DNA of 64,000 nucleotides, taken from Sipunculus nudus. Its lineage: Eukaryota; Annelida; Sipuncula; Golfingiida; Sipunculidae. The first letter of the stretch is position 1, and every line of letters begins with the position of its first letter. The position numbers and the translations under genes are program-made. The stretch is taken from NCBI GenBank assembly GCA_026874595.1, contig CM049322.1, forward strand, positions 42,400,340 to 42,464,339, given 5' to 3'. Below, piece after piece: positions 1 through 10,818 of this stretch. The notes beneath the pieces were generated by a model. That model saw only the letters and a list, made by a program, of their open reading frames with translations. It had not been told where the DNA came from and did no database searches.

Positions 1-160
1 GGATATAATTAAAAACAGATGAGTTTTCCAACGATAGCAAACCATGCGTATATTCTATTGCGATGGAGGATTTAATAACTTTCAGATCTAACGTAGATTA
101 AATCTTATCGGATGTCCCAGCCTGCTTCATTTGCTTTCTCCCAACTTTTCTGGTTATCAG

Positions 161-511
161 TTATAGTGGATCTGCAAATGTTGAACATTCTTTCCGAGGC
201 TTGTTATTACTGTCGTTCCACGTAATAATTGTCAGATTTTCATAAAAAGGCATTATGCCCTCCATGTTCTCTTCTCTGATGCTGTGTTTCTGCCAGAAGA
301 AGGCTGATAGTGTATGAGTAGGGTCCTCTTGGGCAGTGATAATGAAGTGATTAATATGATAAATAATGGCGAGTTTAAGCAGATGACATACTTGAATTAG
401 CATGCAATGCCGCGCACATAAACCTGCTAAGGCAAATGCGATGTACGAATGATGCTCACTAATGCCCATCCCAGTAAACTCCTCATTTGTCTGGCCTGGC
501 ATAAGAGCCAA
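161..511 (-). other. 116-codon open frame, unrecognised
   Basis: Open frame from ATG 511 to a stop at 161. The translation is Cys- and His-containing and ends in KPRKECSTFADPL. No signal peptide or family motif is visible. It lies on the same strand as, and downstream of, the lipocalin exons, but its reading phase after a possible acceptor near 530 does not fit the phase 2 end of lipocalin exon 2, so I do not join them. It may be chance or part of an unrelated exon. Confidence 0.15.
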
Positions 512-630
512 AGCTGATAAAACTATGCCTGCTCTAGTACAAACGAGATGTGGCTGATAACATATGAATGCACATGGATGAACTACTTAGTCGCTTGTTG
601 GTGGTATAGAGAAGGCCAGCGTTAAGGGGC

Positions 631-684
631 TAGTTGTAGTTTTTACACTACCAGTTGATTAGGTTGTAGTTTTCACACTACTGG
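631..684. repeat. 30-bp tandem duplication, two units
   Basis: Two near-identical copies of GTTGTAGTTTT(T)ACACTAC lie 30 bp apart (631-654 and 661-684). Each unit also contains a short GTAGT...ACTAC inverted repeat. Confidence 0.6.
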
Positions 685-902
685 GGCAAACACCTGCCTA
701 CTGGCTTTTGTGGCTCGTTATTACAAATATTCGTGTAAAAAATTTATTTTTGCAAAACATTTCGTAAAAGCGAATCAATTTTCAGTTCCGAAGTGAACAT
801 TTTGAAAAAAAAAAATTGTAAAGAAAAAAAGTGGAATATGTAATATATCAGCGATAATAGTAGTCGGCTATTTTAGGATGTGTTTCGTGGGATCTTACAT
901 AC

Positions 903-2256
903 CTCATAAAATTATAATAGTACATCTCTTGGCCTTTGATATAGTAATTGTGTCCATAATTATCGGCCCCACTGGTAATATGCGCCTCCGGATACCAGCG
1001 AATTTCATACCATATCCCAGTGTTCTGAAACAAGTATATATATATATATATATATATTAATATTATTTATATATATATTACTATTTGAAAAGTCTTTTAT
1101 CTTAATTCTTAATCTTTAAACTGGGGGGGGGGGCAAGTATTTATAAAATAAATGTAGTTCATTAAGCGAGGCCCCTTCCCATTTTAGTGAAACATCTTGA
1201 AACTATTGAATGTAATGGTACAAACTCGTGCTGATTAATCATGTCATATTCTCTTCCCAAAGGTAAGCCGAACAAGTCTTGGCGAAGGGGGGGGGGGGGT
1301 CAACTTGATCGAACAACACATAATTTTGGCGCGTGCCCCTTTTACCAGCTGCGATTGAATAAAAAAAATAATAATCAATTATTTTTGTGAGTTATCACAC
1401 AGTAAATAACCGCTTCTGCACTCAACATCAATATTACTTTCATTTTTATAGCTGACAGGTCCGCTTTATAACAATAGTCGCCTGATCTACCCATGAAATC
1501 ATATTAAACAACCGACTGGAAGCGTGGCATTCTTTAAATTAATTGATACTAGAGGAACATCGTCCGTTTAAAACAAAAGTAATCAGTGTTGTCAGAAAAT
1601 AATTTTGCTATTACGATTCACTATATATTAGATATAGGAAAGACTGCTGGTCGAGACATCATCTAATATTCGCATGCAGAATAGGCATACAAAAATACTC
1701 CATATTGAAACCCGGTGTATCTTAACGGTATAATGTTCCTCAGACTTATTTTGCTCGAACAAGAAGCACCCCCCCCCTTCAAGCCTTCCCTAGTCGTTCA
1801 CTTGGTGATATAACATCTTTGGCGGCTCCTATTCCGATCACATAGCTGCTGGTACTTTTATACGTAACCCATTGACTAAGAATCATAATAAAACAGTAAG
1901 AGACGATAAGACACGCGCGGGTTTTTGTGTATAAGCTGATATTTTCTTTCTATTCCCACTTTGAAAGCCTCTCTAAATCTAACATGCTCTCTTCTAAATC
2001 CGCCCATGTTAAACTTATTTTTGCTTTAAACTAGTCCCAATACTGGTCACCGTCCGGTGGTATATAGAAACCCAATATGAATTTGATGAGTGGGAATGAA
2101 TTCAACCTAAGTAAACCATTAGAGTAAATAAAGAACACCCCATACCCTTGTGACATCTACATCTGTTTGACGAGGCACGGACTCCAATGGACAGTTCCCC
2201 TTGGATCCCTGGACAATGAAAGACATCCATAAAAATAGTAGCATCATATTATCCAT
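903..2256 (-). CDS. Lipocalin family protein, first two exons (partial gene)
   Basis: Secreted or lumenal small-ligand carrier of the lipocalin/apolipoprotein D type, by family. Exon 1 (2256-2146, 37 codons) encodes a signal peptide (residues 1-20, hydrophobic MMLLFLWMSFIV) and then NCPLESVPRQTDVDVTR, which resembles the Cys-containing lead of ApoD-like lipocalins. It ends AGG|GTATGG. Exon 2 (1024-903, 122 nt) follows TTGTTTCAG and opens NTGIWYEIRWYPE, the lipocalin G-x-W-Y-E motif (Gly40, Trp42, Tyr43, Glu44). It ends ATGAG|GTATGTAAG, a near-consensus donor. The phases agree: exon 1 ends phase 0 and exon 2 starts on a codon. The remaining barrel strands, from a phase 2 acceptor, were not found between 902 and 1 and may lie off the left edge. 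A TATA motif stands about 45 bp upstream of the ATG. No lesion is seen. The call rests on the GxWYE block, the Cys position and the exon plan. Confidence 0.68.
1025..2145 (-). other. Lipocalin intron 1
   Basis: Intron of 1,121 nt with GT-AG ends (GTATGG ... TTTCAG). It contains a short (AT)n run (about 1035-1057), two poly-G runs (near 1124-1133 and 1287-1299) and a poly-C run near 1770. No other coding sequence was recognised in it. Confidence 0.6.
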
Positions 2257-2300
2257 TCTGTTCAGCAGCCGCAAACCAATGATGCTTGTATTACCCGCTC

Positions 2301-2306
2301 TTTATA
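2301..2306 (-). promoter_or_regulatory. TATA box of the lipocalin gene
   Basis: On the - strand the sequence reads GTTATAAAGAG, 45-50 bp upstream of the lipocalin ATG at 2256. That predicts a short 5' UTR of about 20 nt. The same TATA-to-ATG distance is seen at FReD genes A and B. Confidence 0.45.
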
Positions 2307-2782
2307 ACTCACAAAGGGTACCTTCTCTCTGTTAGTGTCTTGTTGAAGAAACGCTGGTTCCTTGAGTTCTAATAATACTGATTTCAGCTGTCAGCCTTAG
2401 CTTTGTCTATTATTATATTTTTGCACGTACTATTGATCATTATCATTAACTATACAGGTAAACCCAGTATTGATTTATGTCAAAACAACACCAGTATCAA
2501 GTTCAAATTTCACTAGGGCATGTGTATATACTCTCAGCATGATATCTAAAGATTAATCACATACATGTAAATGATACGTTCATCGTCCAAGTGTCAACCC
2601 AGTCAAACAAATAGAGGCGAGTTCTTATATCACCAGATATATATCTTCAGTTCATAGATACATATACTTGGGGGGAGGCAAGAAACAAAAATGCCCATGA
2701 GACACTGAGCTACAGGGTCATGTATCCCATTCATTTGGTCGATGTCTAATATATCAAATATAATTATTTAGGTACACTATAA

Positions 2783-3013
2783 ACCAATATACTTCATAAG
2801 CGTGTCATACGGACAGCGCTACAGGGGCAGGTTTCTGGCCCTAACGCTGTTACTTGCACATACGATTGCCGTTCAGTTAAAGGATACAAGGGTACTTTAG
2901 TTCTAGACAACGTACCTGGTTGGGTACAAGGAGCGTGGGGGCATAATGAGTTGGGTGCTGGAGTTGTGGCCACAATTATCTTATGGGCCCGTGCAAACTG
3001 CTTGCCTTACTAA
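2783..3013 (+). other. 76-codon open frame without ATG, unrecognised
   Basis: Open between TAA 2780-2782 and TAA 3011-3013. The translation includes GPNAVTCTYDCRS and a Gly/Val-rich end (AWGHNELGAGVVATIILWAR). The stretch is more GC-rich than its surroundings and its composition looks protein-like, but I recognise no family. No convincing acceptor or start was found. It could be an exon, or part of a decayed mobile element. Confidence 0.2.
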
Positions 3014-3489
3014 GACCCCTGGCCCATGTCTTCACCACAAGAGTGAACCCTCTCCACCCAGTGATGAATGTGTTCTAGTCATACATGGGCGGCAGGCAAT
3101 GTAAAGAATGGTTAGATAATGGATATCATAACCGTATTGCAGCTGTGAAGAACCGTTTAAAGGTAAATAATGCCCACGGCGCCGATAAAGCTACAGGAAT
3201 GTTCAAGCCCGTATACCAGGAGGGAAAATTGTAAGCTCGGACGAGACTCTTACGGAGTGATATCAGACTATAAACCCAACCATTACCGTTACCTATCTTT
3301 TATCAGCCATCAGCCTATCTTTTTGCATGTATCTTTAAAAGGATTATGTTTTTTGCACACATACTGGTTTTTAATCGATTGTGGAAAATGCAATCGATTT
3401 GATCGATTTTGAAGGAAAACGACCAATCATCGATTTAGTCGATTAATCGGCACACCACTGACGGCAGGTGTAGGCCTCAATCAGATTAA

Positions 3490-3770
3490 GTCACATCAAA
3501 ACTTGCTTTTACAGTTATAACAGGAACGTACTTCAGTTAACCAATAACTTCCTAGTACCATTCTTTTTAAATTTTTAGATATATTTATTAAGGTTAGCGC
3601 CTTTATTTTGAATGCTAACTTATCTATGTTTATGTACATCTGCGGAATTATATTCCGGTTTCGGATTACATAACATTTGTACACTGGCATTAACCAGTCC
3701 CGGTGACTACTGCACCTTCGAGTTTTGGGTGCGTAATCGTCCCATTGCTGGGTCAGACCACCGAGGAATC
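3490..3770. repeat. Dispersed repeat, partial copy (family also at 16.1 and 39.8 kb)
   Basis: The words CCGGTTTCGGATTA and a following GTGACTACTGCACCT...CGTAATCGTCCC are shared with 16090-16870 and 39745-40500 in the same orientation. This is the shortest of three copies. Element type unknown. Confidence 0.55.
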
Positions 3771-3837
3771 AACAAACGCGCACCCGTTTCAATGGGAAAC
3801 GCGGCCGTGGGGGACGACCTTCCTTTTCAGCCTGCTG

Positions 3838-3935
3838 GCTTGGTCGGGGCCGACCGTGACAACTCACAACGCCTCTCCTGAGAATCCAACGATCTCCCGG
3901 CTTTGAGTCCTTTGCTCTACCCCTATTCCATAAGA
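3838..3935 (-). repeat. tRNA-like SINE head (degenerate)
   Basis: The - strand reads GGGGTAGAGCAAAGGACTC followed by GATCGTTGGATTCTC, resembling a tRNA D-arm/A box and a diverged B box. No acceptor stem is seen, so a SINE relic is more likely than a working tRNA. Confidence 0.35.
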
Positions 3936-4456
3936 GCCGGTTATCAAGGCAGTTGAAGTTATATTCTAAACTTTATGTTTGAGGGTCTGTCCTTCTAGCA
4001 TAAAAAGGGCGATCCGTGTGTTATAGATATTCATACAGCATTCACCAATAAACGAATAGAGGTTCTGATAAAATTAGCGTATAATCTAAATGGTTGTCAG
4101 AATTTTGACCGCAGAGAAACACGTCTTCAATTTTAAATGGGACTGATAGCAAAGTCGTGCGAGGGAATGAGAGCGGTCATCAAAGACATGGGATGTAGGC
4201 GTTACCCTATGTACTAAAAGATATTCTGTTAAGTGCACCAATATAAACTAAAGCTAAAATTACCAATTCTATACAGCGGAATCAGTGCATTAATTTTATT
4301 TACATCACCATACCACAACTCAGACTAGGCCTTTCGGTCCCGCCAGAATTTGCTTCCATTTTTCATGTTTTCCTTAACATCGAGCAGTCCAAGTTAAACG
4401 AAGAATATAAGAGTAAACACCCATCCCTTTACATGCATATATACATGTGTATATAC

Positions 4457-4468
<12 letters not shown>

Positions 4469-4506
<38 letters not shown>
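4469..4506. repeat. (AT)n microsatellite
   Basis: Pure AT dinucleotides, preceded by an imperfect ATATACATGT repeat from about 4436. Confidence 0.9.
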
Positions 4507-4509
<3 letters not shown>

Positions 4510-5043
4510 GGTGGTTGTGACAAATATGTGACACGGCTTGTTGTTTTCTTTGCAAATGTGAGGTAATAGCCACATGATTAGTATGTATATTATCCATTAA
4601 CCTCACTCTCGGAATTGTAATGACACTATATCGTATGGATCTTACTGAATGTTAGACTTTAAGAAAGACAACATCAGCTGGATGCTGATAAGAATTGAAT
4701 TTTTCGACCCTATTTGAGACTATTAAAACATTAATGCACTTCAAACGTCTCGAACATATTCTTTTTATTAAACCAAAAGCAACGTAAAATGTGGCAATGC
4801 GTGAAAAATATAATTGTCATTATCCTTTTGTTTGTAATCTTGTTTTTTAGATTAAAGAGACAACAGCATCACCATTAAATGGAGTTTATCTAAGTAACAG
4901 TTTTATTCTATCCCTCTCTTTATCTGTATTATTATCAATATCTCAGTCCTCCTCCCCCTTTTTCTATCTCTCTCACATATACATCTGTATATATTGATAT
5001 AGAGGATATACATAGTATACATTGAGATATAAGACACACACAA

Positions 5044-5157
<114 letters not shown>

Positions 5158-5379
5158 AATATCGTCACCATAGAACTGTGACCTGGGTATTGTGTTAAAT
5201 ATTCTAGTAGGGTTAAACCAGATGATTGTTTTGATAATTTATTGTGCATTAAAATGGAGTATCATGTTTAGATAAAAGTTTTCGATCCTTTCGATAGGAT
5301 CACAGGTGTCTAGTTAAATGTTAGTTTCTGGGTAGTTTAGAGAGAACACGTATCTCGTCTGATGTTAATTTCAGTACGG

Positions 5380-6250
5380 TTTAATTTACACAGAGCCGCC
5401 TCTATGTTTGCGATCCATAGAGTTAGTTGTAGATTTCAAAGGAAGTGCACCTGTGAAAGTTAGATTTTCTCACACCCTCTTACTTGAGGCGTTTCCTTAT
5501 TATTATTCGCGCAGTGATTGGCGGTCGACGTAATTTAGAGTAATGATTGGCCGGAGGACTGGGAGTTGCGACGTCAGCAAGTTTTTAAAAGGAGTGAAGT
5601 TGGACTTTCTCGAGAAAAGGGCCCGTTTCAGTGTACTGATGAGGTATAGACTGGCGATACCTTCAGCAGTCCTGTGGCCAGTCTGCATATTTTACAATGA
5701 AGACTCCAGAGATGTGGTGTCTGCAAGTGTAGTTAGTTGGTGTCTGAGTCGATGGCTGAACAACCAGTCTCTTTAAAGGACTTCGGAGGAAATAACGCAT
5801 ATTACCGACGGACTGGAAAACTAGTAGATTGATACTTGTTGTGAGTGCTTTCAGAGATGGCCGAGGACCTTATATTTACGCATTACCGTAGAGGTAAAGG
5901 ATATTGCTGTGTGGAAGCTTATTCTGGTACCAGGTCTGGATAATTTCAGGATACATCAACTGTTAGAGACTGTGATTCAACGCTCAGAAAGAATAATCTG
6001 TGCCCGGAGCGGTGATTGTGAAACGTGTATGAACAGAGAGATACTGAACATTATAGAAACTCCAGAGTTACGTATGTGCACGATAGCCAAGTGGTTAGGA
6101 ACCGAGTTGTCAGGAACTTTGCAGTTTGCCGTCTTGATTGGACTCTGTGTATCTATGTGATTATATTCATTGGTTTTAGGGGAGCGCCTTTCCAAAGAAC
6201 TTTTTCATATATATTTTTGTTTTGTTAAAATCTGTTTTATTCCTTTTTTT
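5380..6250 (+). other. GC-richer block without a recognised gene, possibly LTR-like
   Basis: This block is less AT-rich than its flanks and contains TGACGTC-type and TTTAAAAGG (about 5584) sequences that resemble a promoter. It also has two short open frames (5543-5776 and 5909-6160) with no family resemblance. A solo LTR or other mobile-element end is possible, but I found no terminal repeat pair or target-site duplication. Confidence 0.2.
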
Positions 6251-6327
6251 AGAGTGAACGTATGTATGAATTAAGCCAGTTTGTTTGATTCCTAAAGGAA
6301 CCTGGACGAACAAACACACACACACAC

Positions 6328-6331
<4 letters not shown>

Positions 6332-6398
<67 letters not shown>
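6332..6398. repeat. (AT)n microsatellite
   Basis: About 66 bases of AT, preceded by (CA)n. Confidence 0.92.
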
Positions 6399-6401
<3 letters not shown>

Positions 6402-6714
6402 CAATGATGAACCTCTTCTGATGAACATTTAGGAATCACTGGCATGACCAAATTTGACACCAGATGCCAACTATTTTAGTTATACTTAACTGTTACAATC
6501 TTGATTGAGCATTTAAAGGATACCCGGTTAATCGTAACTTTCTTTCTTGTTGCAACACCTACAGTTTTCTTTGCAAAGTACCTTGGCCGATGCAAAACTG
6601 ATAAATTGGCTTTATAATACTAACAGGTCTTCTCTGACCTTATTTATGATGAAGTTAAAAGAACAAACCTTATAATAAGATGTGACAGGTCACTTGCGAA
6701 TAATCGAGACTCTT

Positions 6715-6716
<2 letters not shown>

Positions 6717-6768
<52 letters not shown>

Positions 6769-6794
6769 AATAGCCATGCTGGTTTCTCTGTCTC

Positions 6795-6833
<39 letters not shown>
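6717..6833. repeat. (AT)n and (CT)n microsatellite pair
   Basis: AT dinucleotides at 6717-6765, then a short spacer and a CT/CTGT tract at 6785-6833. Confidence 0.9.
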
Positions 6834-7129
6834 GATCAGTAAATTGACAGGTAAAAAATATATGTAAGTATGTATTCAATACAGTTTGTTTTCTAATTGT
6901 ATGTTCCAACTCTTACAAAAAACAGACCAATATAATACCTCTCCGTGTATAGTTTATGGAAAGATTTAGTATAAGTAAATTGTCCTAGGTTCCATCTGCA
7001 TTATAATACATGATAAGTTTCTACTAAAACTCTGCTCGAATAAATTATTTATATCTTAACCACATTTTTATAGTTAGGTGCCAAACAAAACAAAACGAAT
7101 ATAACTGTAACATATTTTTAATTTTTTAG

Positions 7130-7324
7130 TGAGCACAGACCAACTTGTCATTAAGAATATGTACAAGCATGGGATCTCTACAAAGTTATATGGGGGTTTA
7201 TGTTGGCGTCAAATGCACCCAAAATGTACCGGCATTGAAACGGACAAAGTTGTCTGCAGGCTTCTTGCTGAACAGTTGAAAGAGCTAGAACTTGAAGGAG
7301 GAAGTTGTTGCCAGGACAAAAATG
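7130..7324 (+). CDS. Candidate exon upstream of the C-type lectin exon
   Basis: An exon-like frame of 195 nt lies between TTTTTAATTTTTTAG and AATG|GTATGC. It starts with two bases of a split codon and ends with one (phase 1 on both sides), so it can be skipped or added without a frame change. The translation is rich in Cys (LCWRQMHPKCTG, VVCRLL, SCCQDKN) and has a short acidic helix-like LAEQLKELELE. I do not recognise it as a named domain. Its phase matches the next exon at 7854, so the two plausibly belong to one transcript. The gene's 5' end and signal peptide were not found. Confidence 0.4.
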
Positions 7325-7853
7325 GTATGCTTTAGCTACGAATAACTCGCTCTGTCGTTGGAATACAGGTATATAAAAATAAACATCCTTTTTTCTCTTC
7401 AGACAATATTATCAAATTAGTTGGACCATCCGATTTAAAGGAATGCCCTTTATAAAATGTGACCCGTAATCTAAGTAGAGGACACTAGATGATCTAAAAT
7501 ATACAGTGTATAATAATCCAAGGATGAAACAAAAAATCTAATACACAACTCAATGTAAATCCATGTGGAGAACCTAGAATCAACCTAACAATAAAACCCA
7601 ACCTTTCTTAGAATATTTTAGGGTCAGCCGTTCATTCATAAATTATATATATTTTATTTCGTCTTAAGCAACGATTTTTGTCCAATATTGTTCTGTTATA
7701 GAACAGCACAATACAATACGGTTTACACCATCCAGTAAACGATTGCATTTGTCGATCACGCCCCACCCCTTATTGTATATTAATAATCTAAAAACGTTTT
7801 AATCTCGACAATGCTCTTTGTATAAAAAACAAATTTGAATTATCTTTATTTAG

Positions 7854-8088
7854 AGTTGGGTGATCCTTACTGGACATCAGGATTTGATAATGGATCTGAA
7901 GGCAGTGGACTGCCATAGGACAGCACTTCAACTACCAGAACTGGACGAATGTACAGCCGGACAATGGCAACTTCAGACTAAATGAAAATCACCTGGCACT
8001 GTATAAGAAGACATATCTCACATGGAATGACCTTAATCAATATAATTGGGTGGCAGGGTTTATCTGCGAAGTCGATGCTGTGGAATAA
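7854..8088 (+). pseudogene. C-type lectin-like domain, terminal exon, frameshifted
   Basis: C-type lectin domains bind sugars through a Ca2+ site. After TTTATTTAG the frame reads ELGDPYWTSGFDNGSEG and hits TAG at 7916-7918. One base off, from about 7906, it reads WTAIGQHFNYQNW, then QPDNGN, TWNDLNQ and FICE before TAA 8086-8088. These are the conserved EG, W..(F)xYxNW, QPD and WND/ICE landmarks of the second half of a CTLD. QPD (rather than EPN) usually goes with galactose-type binding. A net one-base deletion after GAAGGC breaks the domain. The first half (WIGL-like strand and first Cys pair) was not found. Either this is a young pseudogene or the base is an assembly error. Confidence 0.72.
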
Positions 8089-10412
8089 TCAACTTTGCCC
8101 GTTATGATATCCAATCCTACACTGAATAACCCTGATTTAGCGGGTTGGATGTCTCGAATATTGTCATCCAAAAGTCCTAGGAAACACCATAGAACAAGGT
8201 AGTAAAATGCTATATCCGATGTACTGTGTACTTCTGTGTGGAGATAAATTATTTCATTATTTAGTGTCTGTATTACAACTTCATGTGGGATTAATTGTTT
8301 CAAGGTGTACTTCCTGTAAAATGTCTTTCATTAAGTTTGTGTCCTGTGGGTTCATTGAATTAGTAAAGGAATATTAGGAAGAATGCCTTATAAGAATTAT
8401 TCTGCAGCATGAATAACCGATATATGTGGCAGGGAAAGCGCCGCATGGCATACTCTTAATTCGTAGACATTCCGCAGTTTCTTCTACAAATTTCTTACCA
8501 TTGAAAAAATGGATGACGATTATGTTGAATACGTTTCTTATGGTTAATTTTTTTTTCTGCATAAGTAACCAGGTGCTTCAGTAGTTTATTTACTAGCAAT
8601 GCTGCAATAAAGCTCACAGTTGTTCGATATATATTGTTGTTCGATTACTGGTAATTGTTTAGCTTTAATCAGCCACGAACGACGTATCACAGTAAAAATC
8701 CCAGTAAAACAGGTCACATGATTCAATCTATTCATCTAAACAGCAGGTCCGTATGTTGGTGAGCCTATGGAAGAGTAACTTTTAAATGCTGGGAGATGGG
8801 AGACAGGAATACCTTAATGGCTTTAGTATTGTTAATATGCGTAAACTCTTAGTCATGTATTCTTTCCATCTTCGATAAACTTTATGGTGATTATCATCGT
8901 TTAATGGCAAAAACAATAAAATGTGTGGGGTACTTACCGTACTACCTCTTTTTATACATCTTTGTAAATCTGGTTCCCATGCCATCACTTGTTTTTTTTT
9001 TTATTTTCTAAACAAAGATAGAAATGACAATAAAAAAATGAAAAGTCACACATTGATAAAACTTCCTGAAATATAAACATCAGATTTCTCGTCACTAATT
9101 TTTTTCTGTTTTTTTTTTTTGGCGATGCTCCTAACAGGGAAGGATTTAAGTGGGACTTGCCTGGGCCCCTTGAAATATGTTTATGCACATTAAAAAAAAA
9201 AAAACTAACATTTTATTACTTAAAACTAATTAACAATTAGTTGCATGGTAAACTTTGCATTTGGTTCTTTTAGAGTTTTACGCATATATTAAGGAAACTA
9301 AATATTCAGTATTTGGTGCACAAATCCCACGGATGTGCAATAAAAATTTGACTATTTTCAACTTTGAACATTTTTAACCTTGTTTGAAATAATTAGATAT
9401 ATAAACCATAGGCTACATACTTAAATATTACAAATTCAGGCCAGTTTGGATTAAGTAGATATATCATGAAGATAGATACATGTTAATCATTCAATTGTAG
9501 ATTATCTTAAAACACTTTCGGGTATGTTTGTTTTTATATCAGTGAGTTGATGGGATGCGTAAGCATGAACTCATATACTGAGCCCCGGCTAAGCAGAGCT
9601 TCTTTAACTCTGCCCTCTCTTTCTCTCTCGTATTTGTGATTTTTTATATCAATATATCATGTCAACTGATGTATTGGTATGTCACGTCAAGTATAAGGTG
9701 GCTTTTTTATCAAGGCCGTTAAATGGAAGAATACTAAGAGCAAACGGTGTATGCTTTTTCTAGTTATTGGAGAAACCAATGCGTGTATCGTTATATGTAA
9801 CCGATTACGTGTTAACACTGCGACATCAGTTGAGAAAGATGACATTCAGTCGCATTCATAATAACATATTCTCTACAAAGAGAACTGTTGACGTCAAGCG
9901 CATGCCTTGGCGATTATTATAAAATACTAAGTCCGGCATATAAGCAGGACATTGTGGAAAATTAGTTGGTGTTTTCTCGTAATATGCGAAGAGTTTATAT
10001 AATATATATGTAAACGTGTGTGACTGTTGTATTGTTAGCAAATGAGAACATTTTCAAATTAAAATAAATGATTTATGCTGAATATAGTCAGATCTTTATA
10101 TAAACAAAAACAAATTTTACATAAAGATTTGAAAGTACTGTTAAATGTAAGTATTCAAAATATAAATGACCCCAACAAGAGTTGAAACAACAAAGGATAA
10201 AAAGTAGTCATTGCATGAACTGTTTCATTTAAATCCCATAGTCTTTTTTTCTAAGGACCATCAATGTGTGGATTAAAACTATGCTGACGTGTTAAAAAAA
10301 TCGTCAGCCTAGAGATGTAAATTAGCATCCCACCAGGTGTGATTAACATCAATATGGTCATTTTAATTGCTTATTCCTAAGGAAACGTTTGATGTATATG
10401 CTTTTTCCATGT
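8089..10412. other. No gene recognised
   Basis: AT-rich spacer after the lectin exon. It contains several poly-T/poly-A runs (near 8995, 9105 and 9192) and only short open frames with no family signal. Confidence 0.5.
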
Positions 10413-10494
10413 CATTACCTGCAGGATAAAGCTACACCGAGCCGTTGAAATCTCATTACCTGCGGGATAAAGCTACACTGAGCCGTTGAAATGA
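10413..10494. repeat. 41-bp tandem duplication
   Basis: CATTACCTGC(A/G)GGATAAAG through GAGCCGTTGAAAT occurs twice head to tail, starting at 10413 and 10454, with only a few mismatches, so the duplication is recent. Confidence 0.85.
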
Positions 10495-10711
10495 GACCCA
10501 CTAAAGTATCTGAACTGGATATATCACGCGAGAGGCCATGAGAGTACATGAATGCACCCCTGGTTTTAGATTGATGGTTTGCAAAACAAAAAAGCAAAAC
10601 AAATTAACAATCTTTAATGCTAGCATGTTTTAAACTTGGTACTGGCGTTGCCGAGCATCATCAAACTCGAGCTGAAAGGTTTTAACAACTTGATGTGTTT
10701 GATTTGAGTTG

Positions 10712-10818
10712 ATATTTTAGCTCAGCTGACTGTAAGTAATCTGTGCTATAGCGATCACTCTTTGTCCGGCGTCCGTCCGGTTGTCCGGCCGTCCGGCTGT
10801 CCGCCGTCCGTCCGTTAA
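10712..10818 (+). repeat. GTCCG-rich head of a dispersed mollusc-type repeat
   Basis: TATTTTAGCTCAGCTGA and GCGATCACTCTTTGTCCGG lead into iterated GTCCGTCCG/GTCCGGC words and GTCCGTTAACAGGG. From memory, TTTAGCTCACCTG...TGATCAC...TTTGTCCGGCGTCCGTCCGTC is a common dispersed repeat start in mollusc genomes. It abuts the tandem array that follows. Confidence 0.55.

Noticed and set aside
161-250. CTLD-like WND word (ITWNDSNN) in the 116-codon frame
   Set aside because: No QPD/EPN, Cys or Trp landmarks at the expected distance; a chance match.
3081-3166. Possible exon reading MGGRQCKEWLDNGYHNRI before GTAAAT
   Set aside because: An in-frame stop lies just upstream, no signal peptide, and no partner exon found.
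5635-5690. Hammerhead ribozyme (CTGATGAG at 5636)
   Set aside because: A short stem follows but the required GAAA core is absent.
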